From DATACZ01 sp036258795 (GTDB lineage Bacteria; Actinomycetota; CADDZG01; JAHWKV01): 9,753 nucleotides of DNA. The DNA lies in contig DATACZ010000113.1 in the NCBI GenBank assembly GCA_036258795.1, positions 1 through 9,753 on the forward strand, given 5' to 3'. A program made the translations under genes and the position numbers. Within the stretch, counting starts at the first letter, position 1, and each line of letters starts with the position of its first letter. The notes under the pieces are model-generated. The model worked only from the letters and a program-made list of their open reading frames with translations. It was not told the origin of the DNA and did no database searches. Shown here piece by piece: positions 6,862 to 9,753 of this stretch.

Positions 6862-7139
6862 GGTTTCGCGTCTCGGTCAATGTCATGCCCCGTTCGGAGA
6901 TCTCCGACCCTCAAGGACAGGCCGTCGAGAGAACGCTTCCCGGGATCGGTTTTCAGGCGTTCACGAGGGTGCGGATTGGAAAGCGGATCAACTTTTTGCT
7001 TGAGGCGGCCGACAAGTCTGCGGCAGAGGCCGCGGTATCGTCGGCATGCGAGCGGCTTCTGGCAAACCCGGTGATCGAGGAGTTCGAATTCGAGATCAGT
7101 CCGGATGAGGAACCGGCACCGGGCGAGGGCAGCGGTTGA
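6858..7139 (+). CDS. purS: Phosphoribosylformylglycinamidine synthase subunit PurS
   Basis: PurS is the small bridging subunit that holds glutaminase PurQ and synthetase PurL together in the FGAM synthase of bacteria with a short PurL, and helps ammonia pass between them. The 93-residue product starts (M)RFRVSVNVMPRSE and contains the family features DPQGQAVERTL (17-27), a VRIGKRINF strand (42-50) and CERLLANPVIEEFEFEI (66-82), with an acidic, Gly/Pro-rich tail of about 11 residues. The GTG start overlaps the purC stop as GTGA; the frame continues upstream but only as a shadow within purC. No Shine-Dalgarno is obvious. Its stop overlaps the TTG of purQ, so purS and purQ should be made in step. 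Confidence 0.95.
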   Translation: MRFRVSVNVMPRSEISDPQGQAVERTLPGIGFQAFTRVRIGKRINFLLEAADKSAAEAAVSSACERLLANPVIEEFEFEISPDEEPAPGEGSG

Positions 7140-7831
7140 CGATCCGGGTAGGGGTGGTGGTCTTCCCCGGATCCAACTGCGAGCAGGATGCCCTCCACGC
7201 CCTTAGATTCCTTAGGGCCCAAACCGAATACGTCTGGCACCAGGAGACCGGCCTCTCCGGATTCGATGCAGTCATCCTTCCAGGCGGTTTCGCCTACGGC
7301 GATTACCTGAGAACCGGGGCAATGGCCGCTCATTCGCCGGTAATGAAGGCAGTCAAGGAGTTTGCCGCCGAGGGAGGGCCGGTGATCGGAATCTGCAACG
7401 GCTTCCAAATCCTTTGCGAGGCCGGCCTCCTTCCCGGAGCACTCAGGCGAAACACGGGGCTCAAGTTTCGCTGCATGCCGGTAAGGGTCCGGGTGGAGAC
7501 TGTCGACTCCCCGTTTACGCACGGTACCTGGCCTGGCGAAATCCTGACCATCCCTATCAATCACTTCGAGGGCAACTATTACTGCGACGCCGAGTGCCTG
7601 GCGGAGCTCGACATCGAAAGGCGCGTGGCCTTTCGCTACTGCGATGAGGAGGGTGAGGCGACGGACGCATCCAATCCGAACGGAGCTGCCGCCAACATCG
7701 CAGGCATCCTCTCGGCGAAGCGAAACGTCCTGGGTCTCATGCCTCATCCCGAGCGGGCCGTCGATCCGGACGTGGGGGGCACCGATGGCCAGCTGATATT
7801 CGTCTCAATGCTCAGCACCCTGGTTACCTGA
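7136..7831 (+). CDS. purQ: Phosphoribosylformylglycinamidine synthase subunit PurQ (glutaminase)
   Basis: PurQ is a class I glutamine amidotransferase that supplies ammonia to PurL for converting FGAR to FGAM. The 231-residue protein shows VGVVVFPGSNCEQDA (5-19), the oxyanion region LPGGFAYGDYLR (48-59), the nucleophile Cys87 in GICNGFQIL, NHFEGNYYC (142-150), and His204 and Glu206 in LMPHPERA, so the catalytic triad is complete. The TTG start lies in a TTGA overlap with the purS stop and has GAGGG at 7125-7129, 6 bases upstream. The start is further supported by the family N-terminus following at once. purL begins 3 bases after the stop, in the same reading frame. Confidence 0.97.
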   Translation: MTIRVGVVVFPGSNCEQDALHALRFLRAQTEYVWHQETGLSGFDAVILPGGFAYGDYLRTGAMAAHSPVMKAVKEFAAEGGPVIGICNGFQILCEAGLLPGALRRNTGLKFRCMPVRVRVETVDSPFTHGTWPGEILTIPINHFEGNYYCDAECLAELDIERRVAFRYCDEEGEATDASNPNGAAANIAGILSAKRNVLGLMPHPERAVDPDVGGTDGQLIFVSMLSTLVT

Positions 7832-7834
7832 TCG

Positions 7835-9753
7835 ATGGCTGAGCGGGAGACACGTAAGGAGGAGCCCCTGCACCGGACTCTGGGGTTAACCGACGACGAG
7901 TTCGAGCGGATCAAACAGATTCTCGGCAGGGATCCCAACAGGGCCGAGCTCGCCATGTACTCGGTTATGTGGTCGGAGCACTGCTCATACAAGTCGAGCC
8001 GCATTCACCTGAAAAGCCTTCCCACCCAGGGCCCTCATGTCCTCGTCGGGCCGGGCGAGGGTGCGGGAGTCATACAGGTCGACGACGTCGCACTGGCACT
8101 TCGCATCGAATCCCACAATCACCCGTCCTTCGTCGAGCCGGTTCAGGGCGCCGCTACCGGAATTGGGGGCGTCGTCAGGGACGTCCTATCGGTGGGAGCG
8201 CGTCCTATAGCCCTGCTGGACTCCCTGCACTTCGGACCACTGCAGCCGGAGCCGGAGACGAGCTCCCAGGTCGCCGACCGAAACCGTTTCCTGGCCGAGG
8301 GCGTCGTCTCGGGGATCTCTTCTTATGGCAACTGCATCGGAGTCCCGACGGTGGGAGGGGAGACGAAGTTCGACCCGTGCTACTCGGGAAACCCCTTGGT
8401 CAACGTGATGTGCATCGGCGTGGCTCCAATGGACCGAATCATGCGCGCGGAAGCCCCCGGACCCGGAAACGCGGTTCTTCTTCTCGGCTCCTCAACCGGA
8501 CGGGACGGCATAGGCGGAGTTTCGGTTCTTGCGTCGGCCTCCTTTGATGAGGAGGCGGCGGCCAAGAGGCCCAGCGTCCAGGTCGGAGACCCGTTAACCG
8601 AGAAGTTGCTCATTGAAGCTTGCCTCTCCCTGATCGAGAAAGGGCTGGTGGTGGGAATTCAGGATCTCGGAGGAGCCGGACTTTGCTGCGCCGCGTCCGA
8701 GTCCGCCGCCAGGGCCGGCACCGGCATGAAGATCGATCTTGCTCTGGTCCACCGGAGAGAGCCGGGAATGGAGCCGTTCGAGGTCTTAACCTCCGAGTCT
8801 CAGGAGAGGATGCTTGTCGTCGTCAAGCCAGAGGATGTCGATGCGGCTTTAGCCGAATGTGAGCGGTGGGGCCTGCCGGCGGCGAGCATCGGGGAGGTCA
8901 CCGACACCGGCAATCTCGTGGCGGTTGAGGATGGCAACGTGGTTGCCGAGGTTCCGGCCCAGTCTCTGGGAGACGGACCCATCTACGACCGGCCCACGGC
9001 CAAGCCGGCCCTCAACGAGGAGGATTCAGAGGATCCCGATGCCTATCCCGGGGAAATAGGGCAGGTTCTTCTCAAGCTTGTTGGGTCAGCGGGCATCTCC
9101 TCAAAGAGGTGGGTGTGGGAGCAGTACGACCACCAGGTGAGGCTGAACACGGTCGTAGTGCCCGGACACGATGCGGCGGTGTTGAGAGTGCCGGGGGCGA
9201 GGTCCAGAATCGCCGTCACCACGGACGGGAACGGCGCGTTCTGCCAGCTCGACCCGTATGTCGGAGCCCAGCACTGCGTGGCGGAAGCCTTCCGAAACCT
9301 AAGCGTGGTGGGAGCGGAGCCGGTGGCCGTGACCAACTGCCTCAACTTTGGCAATCCCGAGGACCCAGAGGTGATGTGGCAGTTCGCTCAGGCGGTCCAG
9401 GGAATGCGGGAAGCCTGCCGCGACCTCGAGACGCCGGTTACCGGAGGCAACGTCTCCTTCTATAACCAGACGCTGGACCGTCCCATCCACCCCACCCCGG
9501 TCATCGGCATGGTAGGGGTAATCCCCGAGGGCATCACCCCCCCGGCCGCCGGCTTTGCGACGGACGGGGACACCATTGTGTTGCTGGGGACTACCGAGGA
9601 TGAGCTGGGCGGAAGTGAGTTTCAGCGGACGTTGTTGGGCAAGCTGCAAGGCGCTCCGCCCACGATAAGCCTGGAACGGGAGGCCGCGGTTGGCCGGGTC
9701 ATCCGGCGAGCGATAGCCGAAGGGCTAATCCCAAGCGCCCACGACTGCTCCGA
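7835..9753 (+). CDS. purL: Phosphoribosylformylglycinamidine synthase subunit PurL (partial, 3' end missing)
   Basis: PurL is the ATP-dependent synthetase subunit of FGAM synthase. The frame runs open from ATG at 7835 to the window edge, giving 639 complete codons; short-type PurL proteins are usually about 740 residues, so roughly the last hundred are outside. Motifs are MWSEHCSYKSSR (45-56) with the conserved His49, RIESHNHPSFVEPVQGAATGIGG (90-112), PTVGGETKFD (171-180), DLGGAGLCCAASE (277-289), SKRWVWEQYDHQV (423-435), NCLNFGNPE (501-509) and TGGNVSFYNQT (536-546), and the last visible residues are SAHDCS, typical for this part of the second AIR-synthase-like half. There is no fused glutaminase here, in keeping with separate purS and purQ. 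The ATG is the first codon but one after the purQ stop; no clear Shine-Dalgarno precedes it, so coupling to purQ is likely. Confidence 0.97.
   Translation, partial: MAERETRKEEPLHRTLGLTDDEFERIKQILGRDPNRAELAMYSVMWSEHCSYKSSRIHLKSLPTQGPHVLVGPGEGAGVIQVDDVALALRIESHNHPSFVEPVQGAATGIGGVVRDVLSVGARPIALLDSLHFGPLQPEPETSSQVADRNRFLAEGVVSGISSYGNCIGVPTVGGETKFDPCYSGNPLVNVMCIGVAPMDRIMRAEAPGPGNAVLLLGSSTGRDGIGGVSVLASASFDEEAAAKRPSVQVGDPLTEKLLIEACLSLIEKGLVVGIQDLGGAGLCCAASESAARAGTGMKIDLALVHRREPGMEPFEVLTSESQERMLVVVKPEDVDAALAECERWGLPAASIGEVTDTGNLVAVEDGNVVAEVPAQSLGDGPIYDRPTAKPALNEEDSEDPDAYPGEIGQVLLKLVGSAGISSKRWVWEQYDHQVRLNTVVVPGHDAAVLRVPGARSRIAVTTDGNGAFCQLDPYVGAQHCVAEAFRNLSVVGAEPVAVTNCLNFGNPEDPEVMWQFAQAVQGMREACRDLETPVTGGNVSFYNQTLDRPIHPTPVIGMVGVIPEGITPPAAGFATDGDTIVLLGTTEDELGGSEFQRTLLGKLQGAPPTISLEREAAVGRVIRRAIAEGLIPSAHDCS

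Noticed and set aside
6953..7747. A 264-codon - strand frame opposite purS and purQ
   Set aside because: Antisense to two confidently identified genes, with no motif of its own.

Overview
The window is one compact purine-nucleotide biosynthesis cluster on the + strand, preceded by a DNA-repair gene and a small flavoprotein-family gene. Base composition is GC-rich, GTG and TTG starts are common, PurL is the short Gram-positive type with separate PurS and PurQ, and PurC is the longer (about 300 residue) type. Together these suggest a high-GC bacterium, most likely an actinomycete-related lineage (Actinomycetota). That assignment is inference from gene style; no rRNA or other marker gene is present to settle it.

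Layout: positions 1-264 hold no long gene, but on the - strand there are two tiny open frames (142-252 and 42-131), each with a Shine-Dalgarno-like sequence and arranged head to tail. The second is a hydrophobic 29-residue peptide followed at once by a hairpin. Diverging from them on the + strand is an endonuclease IV gene (nfo, 334-1203), then a dodecin-family gene (1297-1503), then the purine block: purA (1565-2845), purD (2842-4170), purE (4161-4643), purB (4640-5947), purC (5944-6861), purS (6858-7139), purQ (7136-7831) and purL (7835 to the window end, incomplete, 639 codons present).

The enzymes encoded cover GAR synthesis (PurD), FGAM synthesis by the three-part PurS/PurQ/PurL amidotransferase, the AIR carboxylation step (PurE), SAICAR synthesis (PurC), both lyase steps (PurB) and the first committed step to AMP (PurA). 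PurF, PurN/PurT, PurM, PurK and PurH are not in the window; some may lie downstream of purL. From purA to purL the genes overlap or nearly abut. Five junctions are four-base NTGA overlaps, three of them using TTG as the start, so the block is very probably one translationally coupled operon.

I found no mobile element, CRISPR array, tRNA, rRNA or recognisable riboswitch, and nothing that looks like a new defence or biosynthetic system. The points most worth a second look are the two tiny - strand ORFs, the repeated TTGA junctions, a PurE with mixed sequence features and no adjacent purK, and a dodecin lacking the usual flavin-contacting residues.
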